DNA of 17,970 bases from Lysobacterales bacterium. GTDB lineage: Bacteria; Pseudomonadota; Gammaproteobacteria; Xanthomonadales; SZUA-5. A program made the position numbers and the translations under genes. The stretch spans positions 1 through 17,970 of the forward strand of contig JANJUH010000218.1 of NCBI GenBank assembly GCA_024710675.1, written 5' to 3'. This document shows, one piece after another, positions 7,150 to 14,853 of this stretch (position 1 is the first letter of the stretch; each line of letters starts with the position of its first letter). The notes under the pieces are model-generated. The model was not told where the DNA came from, made no database searches, and saw only the letters and a list, made by a program, of their open reading frames with translations.

Positions 7150-9885
7150 TCACGGGCAGCCGCCCGATTCGAATCCGTCGCAGAAGATTGCCTCGCCCGT
7201 CACCGTGATGGTGAACACCTGGGGTGCGGAGGTGTTGATGCCGCCGCCGCTGGTGCCGCCGTCATCGCGCACCCGGACGCTGAAGGTCGAACTGCCGCTG
7301 CCGCCCGGTGCGGGCGTGTAGCTGAGCGTGCCGTCGGTCGATACCGCTGGCAGGCTGCTGAACAGCGCCGGGTTCGAGACGTCACTGACCAGGTAGGCGT
7401 CGACCGCCTGGTTCGCCTCGTCGGGCGGGCCTGGCACGAAGCCACCGGCCCAGGCCGGGACGGTCTGCGGGCCGGCGTCCTGGTTGACCGCGGGCGGGTT
7501 GCTGGCGCTGAAGCTCGGCGCATCGTTGACGGCGATGACCTGCAGCAGGAACTGCTGCTCCGGCGAGCGGTCCACGCCGCCATTGGCCGTGCCGCCATCA
7601 TCCTCCACGCGGACCGAGAACAACGCCGTGCCGTTTGCATCCGGGGCCGACACGAAGCTCAGGTTGCCCGCCGGATCGACGCTGGGCGGAACCGTGAAAA
7701 GCCCCTCGTTGATCACCGAGGTCACGACGAAACTCAGGGACTGGGATGACTCGTTCGGCGGCCCCGCCGAAGCGCTCGCCCAGCCATTGATGACCACCAC
7801 GCCCGCATCCTCTGGCCGGGCGGGCGGATTGCTGGCCGAGAAGCTGGGCGCATCGTTGACCGGCACGAAGTGGGCCGGCACGGCCAGCCGATGGATGTCG
7901 TTGGCGAAGCCGCCGAAACCGCGGCCATCCATTCGGGTCCGGATGTCCTGCCCGGGCCCGAAGCTGAAGGTCTCGGCGCCCGCACCGTCCCAGGCGCGCA
8001 GCAGGAGTCCGGGCCGCGTCCCGAAGAAGTCCTGCGGCTCATTCGGCAGGAAACGCACCGAGGCGTCGGGGGGCAGCAGCAGGGCATTGCTGGTGGACAG
8101 TCCGCTCGTCGGCACCGGGACCCATGCCTGGCCGGGTGCGGCTTGGTACTGCCAGACGCCATCGGCCACGACGGGTGCATTCTCGTCGATGGCGACACCC
8201 GCCAGGGCTTGCAAGTCGAGGTAAATCCCTTCCGGAAGCAGTTGCGCGATGGTGCGGCCCGTGTTGACCGCGTCCTCGAGCAGCACGATGGTCCCGTCGG
8301 CACCGGTCAGCAGCAGCGGCGGGCCATTGCCCACGAACACGTAGGCCTGTCCGACGCCCGAGTACGCGGCCGGCGCGCCCACGAACAGGTCGTCGACGCC
8401 ATCGTGATTGATGTCGGCGGCCATGGACAGACTGTTTCCAACCCAGTCGCCGTTGGCGACGCCATTGAGCCGCAGACCAAGGATGCCGTCGAGGATGCCG
8501 GGGTCGGTGGGATCGACGACGGCAGGGAAGCCCCCGTCACGTCCGAGGAACAGGTAGACGCTCCCCGGGCTCCCCGCGGTCTCCGAGTTGGCACCGATGG
8601 CGAGGTCGGGCCGCCCGTCCCCATTGAGGTCACCCGCCGCCACTGCCTGTCCGAACCATCCCCCACCGAGTGTCCCGTTGATCAGGAAGCCGTTGCTGCC
8701 GTCGATGTCGGCCACGCTGATCTGGGCGGGGAAGCCACTCGCGCTGCCGTACAGCACATAGGCGCGACCGACCAGCGACACGCCGTCCACGGCGGTAAAG
8801 GGCGCACCCACCAACAGATCGTCGATGCCATCGCCGTTCAGGTCGCCCAACGTGGCGAGGCTTGTTCCCGTGTAGCCAGGGGCCTGCCCCGCATCGGTGA
8901 AGCGGAAGCCGTTGCTGCCGTCCAGCACCGTGAGATCGAGCGTGGCGGGAAAAGGCGTCGGATTGGCCGCAGTGCTGGCTTGGCCGAACAGCACGTAAGC
9001 GCTCCCTCCACCAACAAGTGTGCTGGGGCGGAAGTTGCCCATCGCGAGGTCGTCGACGCCGTCGCCGTTGAAATCGCCCCTGATGACGTCCCAGCCGAAG
9101 CGGTTGAAGGCCGAGCCGGGATCGAAGATGCGAAAGCCGTTGCTGCCGTCGAGCGTGCTGAGATCGAAGGCCGCGCCGACGCTGTCGGTGGGCCCGAACA
9201 GCACGTAGCAGCTGTTGGCGCCGTGGGCGCAGAGCGCCAGATCGTCGTGCCCGTCGCCGTTGATGTCGGCGGCCGAGCCGGCTCTCAGTTGATCGAAGAA
9301 ATCCACCCCCTCCACCCGGAACCCGTTGCTGCCGTCGAGCGCGCCCAGGTCCACGGACGCGCCGAAGCTGCCGACGTAGAGCACGTAGGCGGTTCCGGCC
9401 GCGGTAATCCCTCCGGGGTCCGATTGGGAGTCGGAGATGACCAAGTCCCGGATGCCGTCACCATTGAGGTCGCCCACCCTCGATATGTACAGGCCCTGAG
9501 ATACGTATTCACGCCCCTGGAGTCCGTCGATGCGGAACCCGTTGCTGCCGTCGAGCGCCGCCAGGTCGACGACTGCCGGGAAGTCCGCGGCCTGGCCATA
9601 GACCACGTAGACGGTCCCCACATTCACACTGGCGGGCGCAGTGACCGCCATGTCGTCGATGCCGTCCCCGTTGATGTCGCCCAGTCCCGACACGGTCGCT
9701 CCGAGCCCGTCGCCCGATACCGGGGTGGCTATGGAGGTCACCAGCCGGAAGCCGTTGGAACCGTCCAGCGAGGACAGGGGAAATGAGGCTTGCGCGTGCG
9801 CTGGCCACGACAGCAGCGACGCGCCGAACGTCAGCGCAACAGCAGCGCAGAGCAAGGGCAGGCAAGGAAAGCGTAGGGCAGGCAT
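7150..9885 (-). CDS. Secreted FG-GAP (integrin-like) seven-bladed propeller protein with cadherin-like repeats
   Basis: A 911-residue extracellular protein. Residues 1-32 are a signal peptide ending AHAQA. Residues about 36-520 hold seven FG-GAP repeats with calcium loops of the form D-x-N-x-D-G-x-x-D: GDINGDGIDD (69), GDLNGDGIRD (138), ADINGDGHDD (206), GDFNGDGVDD (270), GDLNGDGIDD (347), GDLNGDGRPD (418) and ADINHDGVDD (490). The period is about 70 residues. Each blade is introduced by LDGSNGF, which decays to LDGILGL in the last. Seven units fit a closed integrin-alpha-like propeller. A middle domain (about 525-675) is followed by two repeats of about 110 residues, each starting VNDAPSFSASNPP (676, 786). 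The protein ends IFCDGFESGGCP, a short tail discussed in the findings. The ATG at 9885 was preferred because AGGA lies upstream and the signal peptide starts there. The role is probably adhesion or surface binding; the ligand is unknown. Confidence 0.9.
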   Translation of the reverse strand: MPALRFPCLPLLCAAVALTFGASLLSWPAHAQASFPLSSLDGSNGFRLVTSIATPVSGDGLGATVSGLGDINGDGIDDMAVTAPASVNVGTVYVVYGQAADFPAVVDLAALDGSNGFRIDGLQGREYVSQGLYISRVGDLNGDGIRDLVISDSQSDPGGITAAGTAYVLYVGSFGASVDLGALDGSNGFRVEGVDFFDQLRAGSAADINGDGHDDLALCAHGANSCYVLFGPTDSVGAAFDLSTLDGSNGFRIFDPGSAFNRFGWDVIRGDFNGDGVDDLAMGNFRPSTLVGGGSAYVLFGQASTAANPTPFPATLDLTVLDGSNGFRFTDAGQAPGYTGTSLATLGDLNGDGIDDLLVGAPFTAVDGVSLVGRAYVLYGSASGFPAQISVADIDGSNGFLINGTLGGGWFGQAVAAGDLNGDGRPDLAIGANSETAGSPGSVYLFLGRDGGFPAVVDPTDPGILDGILGLRLNGVANGDWVGNSLSMAADINHDGVDDLFVGAPAAYSGVGQAYVFVGNGPPLLLTGADGTIVLLEDAVNTGRTIAQLLPEGIYLDLQALAGVAIDENAPVVADGVWQYQAAPGQAWVPVPTSGLSTSNALLLPPDASVRFLPNEPQDFFGTRPGLLLRAWDGAGAETFSFGPGQDIRTRMDGRGFGGFANDIHRLAVPAHFVPVNDAPSFSASNPPARPEDAGVVVINGWASASAGPPNESSQSLSFVVTSVINEGLFTVPPSVDPAGNLSFVSAPDANGTALFSVRVEDDGGTANGGVDRSPEQQFLLQVIAVNDAPSFSASNPPAVNQDAGPQTVPAWAGGFVPGPPDEANQAVDAYLVSDVSNPALFSSLPAVSTDGTLSYTPAPGGSGSSTFSVRVRDDGGTSGGGINTSAPQVFTITVTGEAIFCDGFESGGCP

Positions 9886-10035
9886 GGCGGTGGTCCTGGG
9901 CAGGCAGTGGGTCTCGATGCAGCTATCGGAAATCGACCCGCCCACCCGCCATCACGAACGGCGTGGAAGTCGTTCGCGCCCGGATTTCGCGTACTGCCCA
10001 GTGCGGCATTCCGCCGCGCCATCGGAGCTTCTGAT
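9886..10035. promoter_or_regulatory. Divergent promoter region, FG-GAP gene / Spy-like gene
   Basis: This 150-bp spacer separates the minus-strand FG-GAP gene from the plus-strand gene at 10036. It contains a six-base inverted repeat, CGAACG (9955-9960) and CGTTCG (9971-9976), which could be an operator. The part from 9989 to the ATG is the section duplicated at 2352. GGAG at 10024-10027 is the ribosome site for the gene at 10036. No clear -35/-10 pair was recognised. Confidence 0.5.
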
Positions 10036-10458
10036 ATGCGAACGACCTTCCTGCCCCGCCTGCTGGGCCTCGCCCTGTCCGCCGCGCTCGGCCTCGTCCA
10101 TGGACCGGCTGCTGCCGACGCGGCACTGGCCAGCCGCCTGGCCCTCGACACCACCCAGGCCAGGCAACTGGACACCATAGAGGCCGAATACCGGCGCGAG
10201 TTCGCCAGCTTGCGCCAGGAACACAACCGGCAGGCGCGCGCGCTGCGGCGGGCGAAGCTGGCCAACGATGCCGCCGAGATGGCCCGGCTCGAGGCCGTCA
10301 CCGCGGAACTGCGGGCCCGACTCGGCGCGATGCGCGAGGCCCAGGACGCCCGCATCGGCGCGCTGCTGCGCCCGGAGCAGCAGCTCCTGTTCGCAGCCTA
10401 CGTCGAAGAGCGCCGCCAGATGAAGGGCAGCTCGCGCGACGAGCGTTTGTTCGACTGA
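10036..10458 (+). CDS. Small exported coiled-coil protein, Spy/CpxP-like
   Basis: A 140-residue protein not firmly assignable to a named family. Residues 1-27 are a signal peptide (RLLGLALSAALGLVHGPAAA), so the mature protein should be periplasmic. The remainder is almost wholly charged amphipathic helix: LALDTTQARQLDTIEAEYRR (35-54), a long R/E/A-rich segment, then IGALLRPEQQLLFAAYVEER (107-126). The paired LxxxQxxQL and L-R/T-PEQ-x-x-x-F/Y patterns resemble the LTxxQ motifs of the Spy/CpxP/ZraP group of periplasmic chaperones and sensors, which are of similar size. This is a resemblance only. The ATG at 10036 has GGAG eight bases upstream. The gene stands alone: divergent from the FG-GAP gene and convergent with the globin, with a strong hairpin after its stop. 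A truncated copy of its leader lies at 2352-2431. Confidence 0.8.
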   Translation: MRTTFLPRLLGLALSAALGLVHGPAAADAALASRLALDTTQARQLDTIEAEYRREFASLRQEHNRQARALRRAKLANDAAEMARLEAVTAELRARLGAMREAQDARIGALLRPEQQLLFAAYVEERRQMKGSSRDERLFD

Positions 10459-10471
10459 AGCCGGGTCGTCC

Positions 10472-10497
10472 GCGGCCGGGATCGACGTCCCGGCCGC
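10472..10497. terminator. Bidirectional terminator between Spy-like gene and globin
   Basis: GCGGCCGGGA (10472-10481), loop TCGACG, and TCCCGGCCGC (10488-10497) form a perfect ten-base stem. It starts 13 bases after the plus-strand stop and is followed by GATTTT at 10503-10508, a short T-tract for the plus strand. It sits between convergent genes and probably serves both. Confidence 0.82.
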
Positions 10498-10519
10498 CCT
10501 CGCGATTTTCGGAAGTCCA

Positions 10520-10954
10520 TCAGGCCACGCGTGCTCTGGCGTCGGCAGCAAAGCTCGCGCCGACCTGCATGGTGCTTTCGACATAAGCATAGAAATCACG
10601 CCACGCCGCACGCACCTCGCCATCGAAAGCCGGCCCGAGCTTCGCGGCGAGCGTATCGATCAGCGCCTGGCCCACCAGCGGATAGTGAGCAGCGGTGACA
10701 CCGTAGCCCTGGTGGCGTTCGCCGAGCGCGTGCAGGGCGCTTTCGAGTTCGGCGGGGCGATCGAGCAGGCGCACGGCGGCCGCGATCATCTGCATCAGGC
10801 GGCCAGCCTGGGCCTCGATGTCGCTGCCGAACAGCGAACGCACCGAAGGCTCGTGCGCGAATAGCCGCGCGTAGAAGGCGCGACCGATCTCTTCGGCCCT
10901 GGGTTCGACCAGGGCGAAGCTCGTGCGGATCACATCGGCGGGAAAAGGCTGCAT
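10520..10954 (-). CDS. Single-domain bacterial haemoglobin (Vgb/flavohaemoglobin-type globin)
   Basis: A 144-residue cytoplasmic haem protein that binds O2 or NO. The globin landmarks are visible: Tyr 28 (B10) in GRAFYARLF, Phe 42 (CD1) in RSLFGSD, Gln 49 (E7) in DIEAQAGRLMQMI, and the proximal histidine His 81 (F8) in GERHQGYGV, followed by AHYPLVGQALIDTL, the standard FG/G-helix segment of this family. Tyr-B10 with Gln-E7 is the distal pocket of flavohaemoglobins and Vitreoscilla-type globins and suits O2 delivery or NO dioxygenation. There is no FAD or NAD reductase domain, so it needs an outside reductase. The start has a strong ribosome site (AGGAGA, about seven bases before the ATG at 10954). 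It lies 57 bp after the CSLREA gene on the same strand. An internal G+C-rich inverted repeat in that gap and its own strong ribosome site leave open whether it is cotranscribed. Confidence 0.92.
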   Translation of the reverse strand: MQPFPADVIRTSFALVEPRAEEIGRAFYARLFAHEPSVRSLFGSDIEAQAGRLMQMIAAAVRLLDRPAELESALHALGERHQGYGVTAAHYPLVGQALIDTLAAKLGPAFDGEVRAAWRDFYAYVESTMQVGASFAADARARVA

Positions 10955-11011
10955 GGGGGTTCTCCTGTCAGGTGGGCGGGGCGCGCCGAACCGACGTGCC
11001 CCGGGGCGGGC

Positions 11012-14000
11012 TCACTCGAAGCCGTGGCGGAACATCGTGTCGACGAAGGGCCCGGCCTCGACGGCGCCGATGTCGCAGCGCGCCACGCCATCGCCATTGC
11101 CGTCGATCGGCCGCTGCGTGCCGCGCTGGTCGCTGGCGGTGCATCCGAGCGCGCTGATGTCGGGATGGCCGGCATCGCGAAGCACACTGGCGGGCAGCAG
11201 TGGGTGATGGGCGCTGAACTCGCTCGGCGAGACGCTGAGCTCGTCCAGCCCGGCTTCGGTGCTGATGAGATTGCTGGCGCCAGCGTTCAGGTTGCAGCCC
11301 GTGCCCTGGGTGAGATTGAAGCCGTCGGTGGCGAGCCCGGCATTGCCGGCACCGGTCAGGCTGCAGGCGCCGAGGCCATTGGCGGCCAGCACGGTGTTGC
11401 GGATCAGCAGGTTGCGACCGGTCAGGCGTTCGAATTCGACACCGCGCCGGCTGTTGCCGGTCAACGTCACATTGGCCACCTCGAGATCACCGTCGAGGAT
11501 GCGCAGTGCGCTGCCGGCATTGCCGCTGAAGGTGCTGTTCTGCACCAACGTCGAGCCATCGCCGCTGGCGAGGAGCGCTTCCTGTTCGGCGCCGACGCCA
11601 CCGTCGGTGTGGCCGCGCACGCTGCTGCGGCGGATCTCGAGGAAGCTGCCGTGGCTGCGGATCGCGGCGCCCTGGCCATCGCTGTGGTTGCCATGGAGGT
11701 CGCTGTCCTCGATCAGGATCGTCGAGCCGCTGGCATCGATCGCGCCGCCGCTGGTCGTCGCACTGTGGCCGTGGATCTCGAGCTGGCGCAGCGAGACCGC
11801 GCTGCTGTTGACCACCGACAGCGCGCCACCCGAGAAGGGCGTCTGGCCACCGCTCAGGCGCAGGCCCTCGATGACCAACGGGGTCGGTACGTTCAGCACC
11901 GAGAACAGCCGGTCGTTGAATGTGGCGGCGATGGTCGGCCGGTCACCGGCGGCGTTGAGGACGCCGCGCAGGGTCAAGCCTTCAGTGATGCGCAGGTCAC
12001 CACTGGCGTCGGCATCGCCTGCCGCCGGCGGGATCGACAACATCACGGTGCCGATGCCGGGTGCGAGGCTGATCAGGTCCGGGCCCGGCAGGGCGTTGGC
12101 CTCGCGGATGGCCTGTCGCAAGCTGCATTCGCTCGTCCCGGCGGCGAAGGAACAGACGCCGTCGCCGGCGCGGCTGTCGTTGATGTCGCTGGTCTGGGTC
12201 ACGATGAAATGGCGCGGGCCGGCTTCCGCAAGGCTCAGTTCGACCGCACCGATCTCGCAGCGCGCACTGCCATTGCCGTCGCTGTCGATCGGCCGGGCGG
12301 CGCCACGGATGTCCTGGCCGGCACAGAGCAAGGGGCCGGCATTGCCCGGGATCGCATCGATCAACGGACTGCCGTGCAGCGGCACGCGGAACCAGCTGGT
12401 GCCAAGTGACTCGCGCCTGGCCAGCGGCGCCAGCATCGGATCGCCGGTGCTGGCATTGCTGCCTGGCGGCGCGCATTGCGCATCGGCCACATCGACGTGG
12501 TTCCAGGCCATGATGTTCGCGCCGAGAGCACCGACGAAGACGCAGTGATCGGCGTTGTCGGCGAACACCGTACCGCGCACGTGCACCGTGGCCGGCTGCA
12601 TGCCGCTTTGCACGGTCAGCCCCGACGCCGTGTGCCCGGCAATGGTCGAGCTGCGGATGTCGATTAGCGTGGCCGATTCGGCCAGCACACCGGCCAGGTT
12701 GCCATCGAAGGTGCTGTCGCGGACCACGAGGAAGCCGACGGCTCCCTTGAACACGGCAGCTGCACCACCGTTGTTGCGAAAGCTGCTGCGCTCGATCAGG
12801 GTCTCGGTGGTCGAAGTGGAGACGGCCGAGCCGTTGACGACGGCAACATTCGAAACGAAATCGCTGTCGCGGATCGTCAGCAGTTCACCGCCGGCCCGCA
12901 GGGCGCCGCCACCGGCGCTGCTGGCGTTAGCGCTGAACACGACGCGCTCGAACTCGGCCAGTGCGGCATTCACCCACACCGCGCCACCGCCGGCAGCGCC
13001 GGCCGAGCCCCCGTTGAGGTGGACATCGCGCACGGCGAAGGCCTGTCCCGGCGGCAACACCACCTCGAAGATGCGATCACCCGGCACTGCGTTGATCGAC
13101 ACCACCACGGGAGCCTGTGGGTCGCCGGCGCCGTCGATGGTCAGTTGCTCGCCGACATCGAGGTCGCCGAGCTCGGCACCGCCGGCACCCGCGCGGGTCA
13201 AGTTGACTGAGCGAGTGATCGGGCCATTGCCGAACACGATGCGGTCCGGACCCGGCTTGGCATTGGCTTCCATGACCGCGGCGCGCAAGGTGCACTGGCT
13301 GCCGGAGGCGAGCGGATTGGCGTCGCAGATGTCGTCGCCGGGATTGGCATCGACCAGATCAGCGTCGTAGGTGTTGACCACATAGGTGCTCGAGGTCAGC
13401 GCACCGGCCTCCACCGCACCGATGTCACAGCGCGGGATGCCGTTGGCGTCGCCATCGAGGGGACGCGTGGTTCCGTAGATGTCCGTGGACAGGCACAGGC
13501 GCAGCGGATCGCTGCCCGGCGCATCGGGTGGGGCGCCGAGATCGATCGCCTGTGAACCGAATGGTGGCCGGCGCACCCGGAAATAGCGGTCTGCGGCGAT
13601 CTCGACCGGCCCGAGCAAGGCCGGGAAACCGATCTGGTTGCTGATGCCCAGCGCCGCGCCGCAACTGTTGTGCTGCACCAGGTTCCATTCGAAGGCGAGC
13701 ACCGGCGGCGGACCGGCGATGGTGCTCAGGGTGCAGTCGGTCTGTCCGCTGCCGGCCAGGATCGAGTTGTAGACGCGCAGGGTCGTGGCACCATCGGCGA
13801 CGAGGTCGAGCGCGCGCTCGCTGAAATCGACCAGCGTGGAGTTGCGCACCGCCAGCAGGGCCGGGCGGTCGGCGCGGATGCCGCTGGAGGGCAGCGGTGG
13901 CATCAGCGATTGGCTGCCATCGATGTAGCTGTTCTCGACGATCAGGGTGCCGCCCTGCAGGACCCGCAGGCCTTCGCGGGTGACGCCGGTGTTGCGGATC

Positions 14001-14689
14001 TCGCGGATGCTGGAGCGGCGCAAGGTGGTGTGGCCGCTGGCATTGGTCTGGATCGCTGCGCCCCCCGTGGAGGCGATGTTGGCCACCAGATCACTGCCTT
14101 CGACCACCAGCGTGCCGCTGTTGGAGATCCCCGCGCCGGTGGCGGCGAAGTTCTCGGCGATGCGCACGCGATCGACCAGCACATTCGCATTGGCGTTGGT
14201 GATGCGCAGCGCGCCGCCGTTGGTGCCGGCCACACCCGAGGGGTCACCGTCGCTGATCTGGAGACCGCGCAAGGTCACGGCAACGCCCTGGCCGATGTCG
14301 AACACGCGATCGGAGAAGTTGGCTTGGATGCGCGGCAGATCGTTGAAGTTCGCCGGGAAGCCGAGCAGCGCACCGGTGATCGTCATTGGCTGCACGATGT
14401 CCAGATCGCCCGACTCCGCGCCGCCGACGCCATTGAGTGTCAGCGTGATCGTCGCATTCAGCGGCAGCACGATGGTGTGCGGCCCGGTGGACGCGTTGGC
14501 CAACATGATCGCTGCGCGCAGCGTGCACTGGTCGCCGACCTGCTGCAGATTGGCGTCGCAATTGGCCAGGCCCATGTTGGCCTGGGGCAGGTCGACGTCG
14601 GTGGTGTTGACGACGTAGGTCGCCGCACCTGCCTGGCTGGCAGCGAGCGTGAGCGCGGCCGCCAGCAGGACGCTCGAGTGTTTCGACAT
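11012..14689 (-). CDS. Large secreted protein with three CSLREA / beta-helix / choice-of-anchor-Q modules
   Basis: A 1225-residue extracellular protein. Residues 1-22 are a signal peptide (KHSSVLLAAALTLAASQAGA). Three tandem modules of about 390-410 residues follow. Each begins with a CSLREA-type segment: TYVVNTTDVD with CTLRAAIMLANA (Cys 55), TYVVNTYDAD with CTLRAAVMEANA (Cys 466), and HFIVTQTSDI with CSLRQAIREANA (Cys 855). Each continues as a right-handed parallel beta-helix of short N/S/G-rich turns and closes with a choice-of-anchor-Q-like segment: RPLDGDANGIPRCDIGAVEA, RPIDSDGNGSARCEIGAVEL and RPIDGNGDGVARCDIGAVEA. The chain ends FVDTMFRHGFE. Such proteins are usually secreted or surface-held; binding or polysaccharide-active roles are possible but no catalytic site was recognised. 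The ATG at 14689 has GGAGAG five bases upstream and begins the signal peptide. The gene is divergent from kinase 2 and is followed by the globin. Confidence 0.9.
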   Translation of the reverse strand: MSKHSSVLLAAALTLAASQAGAATYVVNTTDVDLPQANMGLANCDANLQQVGDQCTLRAAIMLANASTGPHTIVLPLNATITLTLNGVGGAESGDLDIVQPMTITGALLGFPANFNDLPRIQANFSDRVFDIGQGVAVTLRGLQISDGDPSGVAGTNGGALRITNANANVLVDRVRIAENFAATGAGISNSGTLVVEGSDLVANIASTGGAAIQTNASGHTTLRRSSIREIRNTGVTREGLRVLQGGTLIVENSYIDGSQSLMPPLPSSGIRADRPALLAVRNSTLVDFSERALDLVADGATTLRVYNSILAGSGQTDCTLSTIAGPPPVLAFEWNLVQHNSCGAALGISNQIGFPALLGPVEIAADRYFRVRRPPFGSQAIDLGAPPDAPGSDPLRLCLSTDIYGTTRPLDGDANGIPRCDIGAVEAGALTSSTYVVNTYDADLVDANPGDDICDANPLASGSQCTLRAAVMEANAKPGPDRIVFGNGPITRSVNLTRAGAGGAELGDLDVGEQLTIDGAGDPQAPVVVSINAVPGDRIFEVVLPPGQAFAVRDVHLNGGSAGAAGGGAVWVNAALAEFERVVFSANASSAGGGALRAGGELLTIRDSDFVSNVAVVNGSAVSTSTTETLIERSSFRNNGGAAAVFKGAVGFLVVRDSTFDGNLAGVLAESATLIDIRSSTIAGHTASGLTVQSGMQPATVHVRGTVFADNADHCVFVGALGANIMAWNHVDVADAQCAPPGSNASTGDPMLAPLARRESLGTSWFRVPLHGSPLIDAIPGNAGPLLCAGQDIRGAARPIDSDGNGSARCEIGAVELSLAEAGPRHFIVTQTSDINDSRAGDGVCSFAAGTSECSLRQAIREANALPGPDLISLAPGIGTVMLSIPPAAGDADASGDLRITEGLTLRGVLNAAGDRPTIAATFNDRLFSVLNVPTPLVIEGLRLSGGQTPFSGGALSVVNSSAVSLRQLEIHGHSATTSGGAIDASGSTILIEDSDLHGNHSDGQGAAIRSHGSFLEIRRSSVRGHTDGGVGAEQEALLASGDGSTLVQNSTFSGNAGSALRILDGDLEVANVTLTGNSRRGVEFERLTGRNLLIRNTVLAANGLGACSLTGAGNAGLATDGFNLTQGTGCNLNAGASNLISTEAGLDELSVSPSEFSAHHPLLPASVLRDAGHPDISALGCTASDQRGTQRPIDGNGDGVARCDIGAVEAGPFVDTMFRHGFE

Positions 14690-14758
14690 GGTGCTCTCCG
14701 TAAGCTGGCGCGGCGGAATGGCCGCGCTCGATCCGGAGTACGCAGGGCCGGGCCGGAT

Positions 14759-14782
14759 CCGACAGCGACGTATCGATGTCGG
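14759..14782. promoter_or_regulatory. Operator-like 24-bp imperfect palindrome
   Basis: The arms are CCGACA at 14759 and TGTCGG ending at 14782, with inner CGA and TCG also matching. Nine of twelve positions pair across the dyad (CCGACA-n-CGA-nnnn-TCG-n-TGTCGG). The size and position, midway between two divergent starts, suit a dimeric repressor or activator site. The binding protein is unknown. Confidence 0.4.
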
Positions 14783-14815
14783 CTGCGGCATCCTTCTGCG
14801 TATGGCTTCGATGGT

Positions 14816-14830
14816 GGGCCGCAGCGGCCC
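14816..14830 (+). promoter_or_regulatory. Perfect GGGCCG-CAG-CGGCCC hairpin in the kinase 2 leader
   Basis: A six-base perfect stem with a three-base loop ends 23 bases before the kinase 2 ATG, just ahead of the ribosome site. In RNA it would be a stable structure near the ribosome site; in DNA it could be a binding site. Confidence 0.4.
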
Positions 14831-14853
14831 TTCGTCCTGCCGGGAGAATCGCG

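Larger units (their letters stand above)
14690..14853. promoter_or_regulatory. Divergent regulatory region, CSLREA gene / kinase 2
   Basis: This 164-bp spacer carries the starts of two large divergent genes and is rich in dyads. They include GATCCGG (14730-14736) with CCGGATC (14753-14759), the 24-bp dyad at 14759-14782 and the hairpin at 14816-14830. Ribosome sites are GGAGAG on the minus strand just above 14689, and GGGAGA ending about seven bases before 14854. No canonical -35/-10 pair stands out, which would fit an alternative sigma factor. Confidence 0.55.

Noticed and set aside
7870..9786. 638-codon plus-strand frame opposite the FG-GAP gene
   Set aside because: Its apparent repeats are the mirror of the FG-GAP/LDGSNGF repeats; no signal peptide or known domain.
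10955..11011. Possible terminator in the gap between the CSLREA gene and the globin
   Set aside because: GGGGC and GCCCC copies can pair, but the stem is short, the region is simply G/C-rich and there is no T-tract. Not enough to call.
11012..14689. Reading the three-module protein as an autotransporter
   Set aside because: The beta-helix suggests it, but the C-terminus has no beta-barrel domain and ends directly after the third anchor-Q segment.
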